Origin: Chamaea fasciata | Taxonomy: Eukaryota > Chordata > Aves > Passeriformes > Sylviidae | Assembly (NCBI GenBank): GCA_029207755.1 | Contig: JARCOQ010000003.1 | Coordinates: 45,590,144-45,654,143 of the forward strand | Reading direction: 5' to 3' | DNA: 64,000 nt | Shown here: positions 27,001 through 40,007 of the stretch, in pieces | How the letters are laid out: every line of letters starts with the position of its first letter | How positions within the stretch are numbered: position 1 is the stretch's first letter | Position numbers and translations under genes: made by a program | Notes under the pieces: model-generated | Databases searched by the model: none | Told to the model about the DNA's origin: nothing | The model's input: the letters and a program-made list of their open reading frames with translations, nothing else

Positions 27001-30000
27001 TGGATCATATTTCTACCCACATCACACTTCAAAATGATAACTTTCGCCACCACTATGAAATTTGCCTACTTTAGACGTCTGTTAAGAAACAGCAAAATTG
27101 CTGGTAGCAAAACTGTTATTCATCCCAGAATGGATACATTTGGAATAGAACACTGAACAGTACAAGAACACATTCTTTGCCTTTGAAACCAACCAGAATG
27201 TTTTGACTGTGCCTATATCTTTGAAATGTTTGAAACAGAGGGGCTGTATCCAGATGGCCTAGTGAAAATGGTCCCTGACTCATCAGAAACCCCAGATTGT
27301 CTTCCAGTGCTTATGCAGTGATTATGTACCAAGATGCTGACATTAATGAACTTGCTCATTTAGGTGTAAATGCTGTATGCCTCTGAAAATTCAGTTTTCT
27401 AGATGAATACAGCACGAAAATCATATCTACATGTCAAAGCACTTGTGCGCTGTCATGTGTGAGAGTGACCATTTGCTGTGGTCTATATGTTTTTTCTGGT
27501 TTGACTGCTCTCATAAAGGACAGAATAATTTCTCAGGCTCTTTTCTGGTTGCCAGATCCTGCTGTCTATTCTGCTGTAGCAGACATTGTGGACTTTCTCT
27601 ACAGCCCTTTAGATGATGATTGAGTGGAGGGAATCTCAACCCATTTCTCAGAGACTTTTTGGGGCTCCTGGTAACTTCTATGATCTTGGTCTTGCAGGAC
27701 TGCAGCACCTCTAACCACAAATGCTTGACCAAGAGGGCATCTTGAATGAATTTAGCAGCCACTATTGACTCCTGAGCTTGGATGCATTGAAGCTGTGACT
27801 CGCCAGCACAACAGTAGGACAGGGATGATCAGTTTACTGTGTGTTACTAGGGTGGTTCTCCATCCAGACACCTTTAGACAGCTTCTCTTTCAAACTCTAT
27901 GGCTGTTTTCTGACTGTTGGATGCTCATCCTGGCTGATCTGGAAGATAAAGTGCAGGGTTCCTTCCCAGCTGACAACATCTTAGAAACTCTCTATCCTGA
28001 ATATCCAGGTATTCAGGTTTAGAGAGATGAATTTCATGGTGTGTTCTTGCCTCTTCTTTCTGGGGATCCAGCTTAGTGATGTATAACCATTATCAGGTGT
28101 ACCTGGTCTCCTTGGCCCTCCCTGCTCCTTCCTTTTCTCTTACCAAGAACAGCACCACATTTCTTGGATCTCAGAATTGCCTTCAACCACAAGCCCTTGC
28201 CCACGGCTGACTTGAACTTCAGTTCCTCTTGCCCAGTACCTTTAAAACACAGACGTTGCTCCATACCTTCCACTATCTCTACCCTTCAGCCTTTTGTAAC
28301 TTGGCTATTGCAGCCTCCTCTCTTCTTGCATCCCACATTGCTTACATTTATCTACAACACTGCTAGCTCCCTGCTTTCCCAGTTAAGAACTTTGGCCCTA
28401 TCTTCCCTCTCCACGTACCATTCTTCTTCGTTCATCCGTTGTCCATTCTTTATTTGTCCATCACACCTGGCAAGCATCTTGTCTTTGCTAGGAGGTCATT
28501 ATTGGCTCTGTTTTATCTGCTGAATAAACAGTGCCAGGGTAAAGGCGGAGGGACAAAATTACATTGCCTGCACTGTTAAACTGTTCAAAAGTCCCATGCA
28601 CAGCCATGGTGCATAAGCAGTCTTCTAAGTAATTCCTGGAATAGTTTGAGAATCAATATAGGACAAAGTATTATTTCTTGGCAGCTTGGATATGGCCATC
28701 CTATTTCCAGTGCAAGTTTACCATTCCAGTGTGGATTATACTGTGCCACCTGGTCTCAGGACCAGAGAAGGGCCTCAGGACATCTGTGGAGTGCTTTGGG
28801 CTTTCGAAGGTCTGAAATAGCAGTAGATTTCTGCTGCAGAAAGCTAAAGTGTATAGTAAGAAGTAATTGAGATGTGTAATAAAAATTGTCATTTTAACAT
28901 GTGTTCTCTTGGGACTCCCACTCCCACTGCGTTACTTAATTACTGCTGCTTAATATCCCTGCTCTAAACAAGCTCTTGGTTCCCCCGAGATTATTTCATT
29001 CACCTTTGTCAAAGTTTAATGGTCCAGGCAGTGATTATGCTTTTGTTATCTAGTAATTACTCTGTAAAGAAATTGAGTCTCCAGACTTTAAAAATGCATA
29101 GATACCTGCCTACAAGTTACATTTCATGAAGAAAGGAAGGATACTTTTCCAAAAGTTTCATTGGTGCTACATTCAAAATCTTACTGCTGTTATAATCTCT
29201 TCTTAGAGAGCCTCAGATTTGCCTTTTCCATGTGAAAGTTAATTTATATATTTCACACAGGTACTTCATTTGTCAAATCTGTTTTTCCATGTAAAGCATT
29301 ATTGAATTAAAATGTTGCCTATGAAAGAATGACTAGATAACTAAGCCTTATGAGAACAAGCATCCAGAGTGAAAACTTCAAAACCGTATTAATATATAGG
29401 AAAGCATCTGAGTGGCAAATTTTGTTACAACTAATTATGGAGACCAGCCATTTCTCTCTTGGTCATCACTAATTTGCATCAAAAATGTCTTTACAAACAC
29501 TTGAAGTGTCAGACACTGCAGAGACGAAATAACTGTAAATACCTAGTGTTTTCCAGAGGGCGTTTGGTTTCAGGGACATGTAAATGATTGGATTAAGTTA
29601 TCGTTTTGTGGCTAAGATATCCAGTCATTTACTGCTAAGGACAGAACACTGGGCTCGGATTCAGGAAACTTGGATTTATTTCCAAATCTGTGTCGGTCTG
29701 ATGGATCACTCTGGGCAGTCACTCCACCTTATTTTCTTATTTTCTCTTCTGGAAAAGCAAGGCTGATCCTTGAACCTACTGATGAAAAGTGAATTATAAT
29801 CAATGGCCATTTTTTATTACTACCCAGAATGTTACATAATCCTTTTCTTTTTTTAAATTTTTTGGGGGATAGATAAAGAATTTTGTGTCTCTTTCACGAA
29901 GTGAATGTGATGCCATAGTGAGAACAGCCAATTTTCTTCTATTCCGTATTCTGCTTAAAACAAAGCCTGTGCCTTTGAAGACAAGCATATGGAATCCATC

Positions 30001-30431
30001 CTTCATTAGTATGGGTTAGTTTGTGTATGAAAATTTGTAACAATTACTATTTTATTACAGGTTTCAGTTACTTGTTAGTACTTTTCCACTCTCTTTAGTC
30101 ATCTACCTTAGAAGTAGTACTTATATCTGAAGACTGCTCACTGTATTCTAAAAGAAAGTACTTATCCTATTTATAGCACTAACTAACCTCCAGAAGTAAA
30201 GTTAGAAGGTTATTGATTGTTGAAAATGATATACACTTTTATGGAGAGGAAGGGTGAGATGAAACTGGGAAGTCTGTTGCAGTCTGGGCTCTCTGTATGG
30301 CCCATATTCCTCTTCCTTCTGAGGCTGCAGAAGTGGAAGACAAACTGAACTCAGTATTGTGACTGCTGAAGGGAATTGTGCAGATGTTGAAGATGTTGAA
30401 GGGAATGTGGCAGATGTTGTCACCTTTTCAT
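21071..30431. other. Long gene-free stretch
   Basis: About 9.4 kb with no supported gene or named repeat. Visible details are two adjacent T runs at 22186-22201 and 22204-22220, a short tandem of GGGATAT units at 24101-24133, a GC-richer segment at about 21770-21990, and a pyrimidine-rich stretch at about 28120-28460. An imperfect 30-base tandem duplication (GAAGGGAAT..GCAGATGTTG) lies at about 30366-30419. Open frames reach about 119 codons (28164-28523) but show no known domain. Confidence 0.5.
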
Positions 30432-31255
30432 CTCCTCACAGTGTCATAGGGCTGTTTCACTTGGAAAAGACCCTTAAGACCATCAGTTAAAACCACTCAC
30501 CCAGCAATGACAAGTCCAGCACTGAACCGTGTCCCCAAGTGCCACATCTTTTAAATACCTCCAGAGATGATGATTTAACCACTTCTCTGGGCAGCCTGAT
30601 TCAATGCTAGACAACTCTTTTGGTGAAGAAAATTTTCATAATATCCAATCTAAACTTCCTCTGATGGAACTTGTGGGCAAGGGACTCTGTCATCCAACTT
30701 CCTACACAGGCCAAAGTCTGCTCTACAGAAGTCCAAATGAACAGTTCTGCTGACCCTTCTTCTTACTTTTCCAAGAATCTCTTACCATTTCATGGTAGCT
30801 GTGCCCAAGACAGCCTCCAACTGTCCTGTCACCTGCCAGTCCTTCTCTCTTCACAATCAACAGGTCCAGTGGAACACCTTCTCTAGTTGTCTCACTCACA
30901 AGCTGTGTCAGGAAGTTATGTCTCTCACACTCCAGGAATGCTCCAGAGTGGTTCCTCTCTGTCGTTTGCTATTTCCAGCACATATATGGTAAGTCCCCCA
31001 CGAGAAAAAGGACTGCCAATTGTGAGACTTACTGCAGCTTCTTAAGAGAGCATTTCATCTGCCTATTTACCTGGTTGGGTGGTCTGTAACAGACTCTTAC
31101 CATGACATCTGCCTTATTGGCCTTCCTCTTTTATCCATAAACACTGAACTTCATCATCTTCATCATAAAGCTCTAGCTTTCTAACATACAGGGCTAACTT
31201 ACCACTTCTCCTTCCTTGCATGTCCCTTCTAAAGTGTTTATAGTCATTCATTGCA
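30432..31255 (-). mobile_element. CR1 LINE with internal deletion: endonuclease joined to 3' end
   Basis: On the minus strand, 31255 down to about 30680 encodes a decayed CR1 ORF2 endonuclease. The stretch GRRSGKLALYVRKLELY (about 31130-31220) and, after a frameshift near 31116, ANKADVMVRVCYRPPNQ (about 31065-31115) match the conserved endonuclease blocks (GRRGGG.ALYVRE and the YRPPNQ motif). The GDFNFPD-like block follows in degraded form near 31000. From about 30665 down to 30432 the sequence is the CR1 3' end (TTTAGATTGGATATT..., CAGGCTGCCCAGAG..., then the terminal AAGACC / TATGA part). The reverse transcriptase that should lie between is missing. Both parts lie in the right order and strand, so one element with an internal deletion is the simplest reading; two nested insertions is the alternative. 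It has several stops and frameshifts and cannot be active. Confidence 0.85.
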
Positions 31256-33817
31256 GAACCCTTAGGGTCTGGATCTTTCAGAGGATATGTCCCAAAACAT
31301 GAAGTACATCTTCTTAAGTGGAATTGACCTGCAGATCTCTTGTGATGACTCAAAGATGGGAGCTGGAGGAGAGGAGAGAATATATTTTTCATGTCCTGAC
31401 TCTAACCCATGAAAACTTTGAGGCTCAGGAAAGGAATGTCTCTCATCCAAAAGGCACAAATTGAAAGTTGTTTGTAGTTTCTAAATGCATTTTTTTTCTC
31501 TCCTACTTATGATCTTTTCCCTTTATAGTCATCACCTCACCCTAGAATGTTTTGTTTCTTAGCCAGAAGCAAATCCTTAAGGCTTAGACCATGGAATGAC
31601 TGATGGAATTTTTCAGAGAAATGTGAGAAGTGCAGGCACTTTTGTGTTTCCTACATTTTGCTGTTTTCCAGATTAATGTAGGTTCTGCACTGCCCTGAAG
31701 TAGCTGAATTTGCAATGGGAAAATCCACAGCCACATTTTGGCTTTCTGTGCTGAGATTCAAGTTGTTGGAATGTGGATTTTGGTGTGTGTTACAGTGGTG
31801 TCCAGGAGCCCTTGTTACTGACCCAGGTGCTATTGTAATAGGTGTGGCAGAGACAGCTCTTGTCACCTGGCTTTTCTCTGACGGCTGTGCAACATCATGC
31901 AAAACCTTTCCTGCCCTGTGCCAGGCTGAGTGTGTAGGTGGCTTGTTTGGTACCCTGCAGGGTTACAGAGAGATCAGCAGAGCCTTGGAACTTCACGAAT
32001 GTTTCATGTGCACGTGATATCTGGTTTTGAGTCAAGACCCCTTCTGAGAGAAAAGGATGGGAGTTCAAATATGTACCCTTGTACCTCCTGTTTCCTCCTG
32101 GCTGTGTTTAACCAGCTGTGGATTCCTTCTTGCCAGCTGAGAAGGCAATGTTTATGTACTTCCAGGCATGAAGTCACAACTCCTGAATCCTCAGGGCACT
32201 CATAGAGGTATTAATATCTTCCAGTAGTTCCTTTAGACCCAGACAATGGTTTGTGCCATGAGGTTATGCTTGTGCTTAAATGATCTGGTATCTATTTAAA
32301 ATTCCATAAGAGTAGTAAGTTGCAATTACTCAGATAACAAACAAACCAAAAGGACTTCTGAATTCCTTAATAATTTGTGAAAGTTAGGTCATTGTGGTGT
32401 TTGAAAGAACAAATAACATGGTAGATAAGGTATAAAGTCTTTTCCCATGGAGGACATCTGAGAAAAGAAATTTTGGAAACTACTGATCCAAGACTGGCTG
32501 CCTGAGTCTTGCCTCATTGTGAAGGCACAGATACAAGCTGAAGCAGTGACAGAAGGGAGAGCATTCACCTCAGGTGCTGGTTTCAGTACATTGGCTATTG
32601 CTTACAACAGATTGATCCAGATTTTTCTCAAGATCTGCACATTAAGCATTCATGTGAGGGGGCTCCTCACCACAGGAAATCTTGTAATGCTCCTACAAAG
32701 TACTGCAAGTGACCAGTTCAGAAAAACCAAACCAAACCAAAACCAAATGAAAAATCAACCATGATATATTTGAAATTTCTGTATTTAACTTCTGTATTTT
32801 TGTGATATCTATGTACCTGCTCTCTTCATGTCTTTAACCTTGGTAAAATATCTGTCAAAAGATGCTGAAGACCCTATTGATTCATCCTTCTAACACAGTT
32901 GTCCATGAAAACAAGACAGTCAAATAGCCTTTAACTCACACCCCTCAAGTTCAAATGAGATGTCCATTGCAGCATATGAGGAAAAACAAAAAAAGGAAGA
33001 CTGAAGTCTCCTTTGACTCATATTTTTACTCTAATAGCTCAGGAAAATTTTACATATATGTTTTCATATCATAGCAAAATCATCAGGCAGTACATATTAG
33101 AGCAGACGAAACATGTTTCAGTCTAAGGCTAAAGAAAAGGTTTGGTTCTGTTATTGGAAAGTGAAGGTTATTATTATTATAATTTCATCTAAGACCTTTG
33201 AAGAACTCAATATATTGTGAGTCACTTCCCTATTTTGTGTTATTTTCCAATTTCATAGTACCTCCCTTCCTGATTTTAGCAAAGCAAGTTCCTAAGTACT
33301 GTGAGAAAGGCTGTGCTCCTAATGATAACACTGATGATGTTTTCAGAGCTGGAAGCTTAATGAGGAAACTTGTTATGCGGATTCAGAAGGATCAGATAAG
33401 CATCTACTTCAATGGGATCAAAAGTGGAGTCACATTTTAAGAAAGTGTTCAATATGTGCTTTCAGATTTTTGAGTCTATTTTTAGCACACATGAAGAGAG
33501 GTTCAGCTGAAATGAATCATGGTGGGGAGCTCTGCCAGTCTACATCTGCTTAATACCTGCTGCTGCAAAATTCTCCCAGGGCTCTTTAGAGAATAATTCA
33601 GCACATGAAAAAACTCGGAACTAACTCAGTGGAATGACTTAAATGGTAATATATGTAAAGGTGACTTGTAATGTCTACAGACAAAGGTATCTGTTTCCTA
33701 CCTGGTGTGAAGTAGTTAGAGGATATAAAGGCAAACAAGTGAGGTAAAAAGGATGCATTGCCTAGAAACATATTTGAGAAATAAAATTAATGAAATTTTG
33801 CAGAATTCACAATTCAG
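31256..33817. other. Gene-free stretch
   Basis: No supported gene. About 31650-32200 is GC-richer, with overlapping frames on both strands (up to 100 codons) that resemble no family known to me. CAAAC-rich simple sequence lies at about 32723-32750. Confidence 0.5.
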
Positions 33818-33852
33818 GACTTGTTTAATCAAGAATGACTTGTTTAATCAAG
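33818..33852 (+). repeat. 19-base tandem duplication
   Basis: GACTTGTTTAATCAAGAAT at 33818-33836 is followed at once by a second copy of its first 16 bases at 33837-33852. This is a recent local duplication. Confidence 0.95.
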
Positions 33853-35329
33853 TAGTGTTGGGTACACCTAATAAACAGGGATTTCAAAATTATATAACAA
33901 TTTTGGTATAGCTTTTACTTTATAATAGACAACATGACATGAACAATGCACCACATTCTACTTCCTTGTTTTTTCTGTTGTGGGTTTTTTTTTTTCATTA
34001 TATATAAGTGACTGTTTCAGTAGTTTTAAAATCAGAATGGGTAGCATTTGCCTGCAACAAAGATTATAGATTTTCCTCTTTAGTGCTTTAGACTGAATAC
34101 TTTCAATTCTTCTAGCCATTAATTTCCTCTGTTAATGGGCTTTGCAGCAGCTGGACAAGTCTATTATTTAGTGAATATGTTTGATTAGCAGCTAAGTAAT
34201 TTCTGTCATTTTCTTAACACTCATGATGTCTGCTTTCAGTATATGCCAGACTTCCTGCTTTTTTGTGGTAGCCTATTTGTTTGCATAGTAATATAGTTTA
34301 TGATGGGTACACAGGAATCCCAACCAGGGTTGATAACAAGATGGGTGCCCTGATTAACTGGAGTGTTCTGACTATTTGCATCCATGTAGTCTTTCCATGG
34401 GCAGCAAATCCAAAACTCCACTTCGTTCATGAAGTTTGGCTGAATACCTCTGAATCAAAGAAGGTACTTTTTAATTCTGGCAGTCTGTGATACTGAGTTA
34501 TCCTATGTGTTAATAATAATGTTTGCTTATATAAGCTCTGCTTCATGAGCTGCTATTTATGACTACATAGAGAGTTGTGATAGTTCTATGAGGCTTTCAC
34601 TGTAATTTTTATCAATTCTATTTTCCTGAGATGAACAGATATTTTGATGCCATATCTTACCTGTGAACACACTTTAACTCTGTATTAGTTCCTGCTTTCA
34701 TTCTGAGCTTCAGACTCCAGTGTTTTTACTGAAACAAAGTTCCTGTATACTATTGGGTTGCAGTTGTACATGGTAGAGTTTTACCTTGCTGACACACCAG
34801 AACAGAACACACAGGAAGGAAATTGAAACTGCTCTCTTTTTAACTATGACTATAGAATCTTCCTCCTTCAGGAAGTATTTTGAGGCCATCTCAGGAAAGG
34901 TACTCTGGGGGTGACAACAATAGACAGTAAAATATATAAGAAGCATTTGATACATCTTTTGAAATTCTTGAGCCATTCTTACAAGCAGATGGGCACCCAG
35001 TTTTTCAAGTGTTAAAAAGAGTGAAGTATAATAACCCTTTGTAATTTTTTAGTAAAAAATTCAGTGTTCTGTACATTATCAAATATATGCTGAAGACTAA
35101 GTACAGAATAAAACTAAAGGAAGCAATCAGAGAGGGGATAGGGGCAAGTGTCTGAAGTGGCTTTTGAAGCTCTTTGTTTGGAGCTCTTTGACAGGAAGGG
35201 GTGTCTGAGGCAGGGCTGGGGATGGGATTATAGGTGCTCAGAAGGTAGGAGCCTTTGGCTCTGTGTGGAGGCACATGAGGGCAGTACTGAGGGAACAGCG
35301 CTTCCAGCACTCCCCTGGAGGGCGTCCAG
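33853..35329. other. Gene-free stretch
   Basis: AT-rich up to about 35130, then a GC-richer 200 bases leading into the promoter-like block. These may be the outer part of the same element. No gene recognised. Confidence 0.45.
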
Positions 35330-35870
35330 CCCCTAATTTAGTTAGTTAATCCATTATTGCTCATGGAGGGCATTTTTGATATGTTAATGAGCTTGGTTGG
35401 GATTGGTGGTTTGGTTGCTGTACCCCTATTGATTCAAATCCTCTCCCTCGATTGGTTCCTTTTGGATCCCTTCCCCGATTGGTTAACTTTTCAATCTGCA
35501 TTCCTATTGGTTGTTATGTTAACCCCACCCCCTTTGTTGGTTATAAGGCTCTGGCTCTCAGGAGCCTGGGGGCTTTGGAGAGTCGTGGGTTCCTGATTAA
35601 AGGAGGCTGCTGGAGACGACCTTGGACTCCTGTGTTCTCTCCTGTGCCGCTTGGGAATAGCCCTGCTTGGGAGACACTGCAATCACAGCGAGAGCCTGGA
35701 AAAAGAGTTGACAGGCTCGGTCGCCTCGGCGGCCATCACAAAAGAGCTGATCACTCTGCTGGAGTGCCTGTGCCACTAGGATTGAGGCCGCCCCCCTCAA
35801 GGTGACTAACCTGGGAAGGTCGTGGCACCCAGAAGACCCCAACTGAGGGCCTGGGTGGTCGGCGACAGCT
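35330..35870 (+). mobile_element. LTR-like element (possible endogenous retrovirus solo LTR) or CpG-rich promoter
   Basis: The block has the layout of a retroviral LTR. Four inverted CCAAT boxes (ATTGG at 35402, 35451, 35478 and 35506) precede a TATA box (TTATAAGG at 35541-35548), followed by an ATTAAA polyadenylation signal at 35596-35601. A TG-rich downstream element (ACTCCTGTGTTCTCTCCTGT) follows from about 35626. That puts transcription start and poly-A signal only about 30 bases apart, giving a very short R region, as in compact retroviral LTRs. The 3' part is rich in CpG compared with its AT-rich surroundings. Against this, I cannot find a clean TG...CA boundary with target duplication. 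The alternative is the promoter of an unannotated transcript reading rightward. Confidence 0.5.
35402..35548 (+). promoter_or_regulatory. Inverted CCAAT array plus TATA box
   Basis: ATTGG pentamers start at 35402, 35451, 35478 and 35506, the last three spaced 27-28 bases apart, and TTATAAGG lies 35 bases beyond the last. CCAAT boxes are the binding site of NF-Y. The arrangement predicts initiation near 35570 on the plus strand. Confidence 0.6.
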
Positions 35871-38800
35871 TTGTCTGTCCCTTCATTGTTGGAAGGTGGA
35901 AATTGTGGTTTTTATTTACAATAAGGAGGAACCTGCAGTTTGCAAGGCCTCCTTTACATACTGCTTTCTGTTAACACCCATGCCCTTTTTCCAGCCATAA
36001 CAATTCCACTCTATGACCATTCCAGCTGCTCCTACTGTGTTTCGCCCCAGTGTATTTTATAGTGTTGTAATTCTTCCTATGTACTAGTGGACTCTGATCT
36101 GCTGGTTTTATATTGGACAGGATCTAAAGTGAGATGCAGAGTGATTTAAACCAAAGCAAGCTTCCCTAATGCTCAAGAAGGTATATTTGGAGCCCGGAGA
36201 CAATGGAGTTGGTTTTATTTATCTTTTTGAAATAATTGAGAAGGTAATCACACAGAAAAGCACTGTGCTTTTACTGTGCTGCTGCCTTACTGCCAAAGAT
36301 GTTCAGGAGATCAAGAAGACGTTCAATATAAGAATGTATCTTCTCTTGTGGAACTTACAGAGTTATTCTCATAAATATATTAATTTACCATAATGGTAAC
36401 ACCTTGGGGAAATTACAGTATACATACTTAGTCCTGATAACTTGACTGGGCATGTCTAAGGGCAGTAGCTGAGGAATACAACTCAGTCAGTAGAAGGTCA
36501 ATGGTATAGGTACAAATTAATATTTTTTTATAATGTAAAATCAGATTGCATTTTACTGTTAATGAAACGTACAGATTTGTTCAATAGTGTAATAGAAACT
36601 CAAATTTTAATTCAGGGCCATTTTAAAAACTGCCATGTACTTTTTGTGTTGTCCACATTTTTTTGCTGTTCCCTGCTTTTGTTTTTTTATCACTTTGATT
36701 TATTATTATTCTACACCCACTGTAATCTAAATAGAGACAAAAATACTGAAACTGTGCAAAAATTTTATCTTATTTTTCTACCAGAAAAGCTGGCAATAAC
36801 TACAAGAATCTTCATCAATTTTGAAACCTCTTTTGTAATTCGAAATGTCACCCAAAATTGTTTATTTTCAGAAGCGTGAAGGATTTGAAGAAAAATTCTG
36901 TTATTATCCTCTCTCAAATGTGAGAAATTGAAGAGTGAAACAGAAAAGTTATTTTTGTTCAGTATAAAAATTAGCTGTTGTAACAGTTTTAACTACCAGG
37001 CAATGCATGTAAATATAATTTAGAAATAGTTAAAATGTAGAAGTACTTTTAGCAATTTCATAAAAAATAACATTTCCTCAACAAACAAATTTTTAAAACT
37101 AACACATTTGTATTACGGTAGACAGGAAATGCCAAGGAGTGAGAATTTGTTCCAGAGGAAGTTAAGAGACTGGAGCCATAAATGTAGTTCTGTTAACAGG
37201 TGAAGATTAAGTTTTATTGCAACATCTCCAGCTGAAAAAACAGGACTATCAAATCCAGTCATAATTTAAAGAGCTTCAAGATCACAAATAGCAGTACCTA
37301 AATGATTAAAGGATGTTGGTATTACTATGCATCCTACAATGTGTGTTCTAGTGTGGGAACAAACAGTGATATTCTCCTGCCAAATTTCATCTGTTAAAGC
37401 TAGATCTAGCAGAGGACCAGTATTGTGAAAAGACAGTCTTGTCTAGAAACCTGAGTTTTTAGTTAATGTGTTACTAAGTTGCATAAGGTGTTTTGAGATA
37501 TCTACTCTCCTTCTGACTCATTCTGAAAACTGGCACAGGGTCCTAATTTTTCATTCTCGCAGAAAGCCAAATTTGTAAGGTCAAACACCTGATTCAGGAA
37601 CAAGTAACTGTTTATTACAGACTGTGAATATTTCTTGAGATGGACCTGGATGCTTCATGTTCATTTAAATGCATTTACCAATGAAAGTATCTACAGTACT
37701 TCTGCCTGTCAGAATGGAGTGGGAAATAACTTTCTCTCTTCAAGCTCCATAATGTTACATGGAAGTGTTAGAAACTTCCTGTAATTTCAGGTTTCGCAAG
37801 TGGGAAGGATTTGCTGAACCTGAAAAAGGAGACATAAACCACAACAGCAATGTGTTATGATGATGAACAAACATGACAACAAGTTGTCCGGATCTAAACA
37901 GAGGTGAGGTAGTACAGGTAAGTGCACCAAAGATAATAATGGGCAATACAGGAGAAATTAAAATGCAACAACAGCAACAAAAACCCCCAAACACAGTTGC
38001 TTTTGATCTAGTCAAAGACCCCTACCTAGAGCAGTCAAAGCTTTCAAGTGCAGCTTGGAGTTTGGGGACTGAATGGTTGTTTTGTAGACCTCAGGCTGAC
38101 TGGAGTAGGTGCCCTCAGATTTAAGCCTTCTTTTGTTTTTTCCTACAACGCAGGAAATGACTGGTGTGTTCCGAGGCAAAATAACAGTAGTCATTTTAAT
38201 GATGCAAAAAATAGAATTGTACTCCAAAAATACGGTTAATGGAAGTGAATGAACTTTTTATCACAGAGGCCAAATTTTTCTAGCACGTTGTTTGTGCAAA
38301 CACTTCTGTATGAAGTTGAATGCCTGGCTTGCATTGCTTTTTCATTGCACTTTTTAAGATGTCAAATGGGAAAAATAAAGGGCAATTTTGAAATAAGTTT
38401 TTCTTTAAATGTATAGCAGGGTTCTACTTCCCATAACAAAATTGAATATCCAAATATGGGTAGGAAGAAAGTAAAGAGTGTTACTCTGTGTCTTAAAAAC
38501 AAAGACAGAAAATGAAACTGCTGTTTTGCTAAAGTCTAGGCCTTTACACTGAAAAAATAAAAAGGCCTGTTTTGTTTCAGCCTAATTCCAAAAACTTTTA
38601 ATTGGTTGGCTAATTGGAAATACTTAAATTAAATGGTATTTCCTAGCAATTCCCAGGGTGTTGTTTGGGAGTGCATTCTTCCCTGTGAGCTGAACTGCTC
38701 AGGGGACTATTCAGCCCAAAACATAATGAAGAATTCCCCCCTGAACAATGTTGTGCTATATGCTCTGAGATTAACGTAAAAATGGAGAGGGAGTTTGATG

Positions 38801-40007
38801 AGGTGGCTTGAACTTCATCTCCTGAAAACCATTGCAATTTATCATACTTAAGATGAAATCCTGTGCATCTGCCCTTGACTGAATCGGAAACTTTCTTTTG
38901 CTCAGCACTTTTGAAATGAAAATTTTCATTGTGTTTGAAACTTTAGTATTGAAATTTTTTATTGTGTCAAAACATTTGATATTTTAGATCCTGTCTGTGC
39001 AAAGATCAAGTGCTGAAATACAGATCTCCTGGACTGGAAATTTGAAATTTGGTTGATGTTGGGTTGGCATGTAGTCTGAGCTGTAGTGTACATAGCTGAA
39101 GGGAGAGTAAAATGTCTGTTGAAATATGTTTTTGTTTATACTTCTCACTGTTGTACAGGGTAAAGGAGACTGTGTTTGTCTGGAGAAGCCATTGCTAGCT
39201 AAATGATGGGGCTAAATGAGCATTTCTCATTAAGCATAAAAGGGCAAAAAGTCAAGTTTTTGATATCAGCAATTAGACTGGTAATGAATGTTGCCTGCAA
39301 TATGCAGGACTTCCCTCAGATCTCTCCTTTGGGGCAACCCTGAGAGGACAAAGTAATGTCAGAAATGAAAAAAACTGAGCCAGCATCTGAATTAAGAACT
39401 CACCCGTTGTGTATCAGACTGCTGTTGGCTACAATCACTGCTAAACTGTGCCCTGGCCTTGTTAGGGGACTACAGGAAATGCATTTCAGTGTCTTCTGTG
39501 TAACCATGTAGTGCAATAGAAATGAACTCAACTAAACACTCACTAAATGTTGAAACAAGCAGAGCCATCCCAATGAATGCTGAGTATTAGCAGAGTCACA
39601 GGCACTACAGGAACTGAGATTATGGCAAACATTTTCTTGCCTCTATAAACTGGAACAATTTTATTTAAACTGTCAAGAAAATTAACCTTGTTTAAATTGT
39701 TCTCATTAAAACCACTGTATGTTTCAGTAACTTGATTTGTGCTCCATAGAACCAAGAACGAGTGTTCTGATTTATGTGTTGAAGACATATTAATAAAATA
39801 ATGCTTTTTATGCAAACTTAGCTGCGTCCAATGCATTGCCAGCTTCTTCAGTCTCAAGTGATGCAATGAGCATAAGACCATTAATTTGAATGAAGTTATG
39901 ATAATTTATATCAGTTTAGCACTTTGATCCCCTATATTCCATAATCAGAGAAAAAACCCACAGATTTGTGGAATTATTTTTTTTCACATCTCCTCAATTT
40001 CACATTT
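35871..40007. other. Gene-free stretch
   Basis: AT-rich single-copy-looking DNA. Frames up to 112 codons (39543-39881, minus) show no recognisable family. Confidence 0.5.

Noticed and set aside
35830..35850. Primer-binding-site-like TGGCACCCAG after the 35-kb LTR-like block
   Set aside because: It is not preceded by a CA terminus and does not match the tRNA 3' ends I know to be used as primers.
38915..38930. 16-base perfect palindrome AATGAAAATTTTCATT
   Set aside because: About one such palindrome is expected by chance in a window this size, more in AT-rich DNA.
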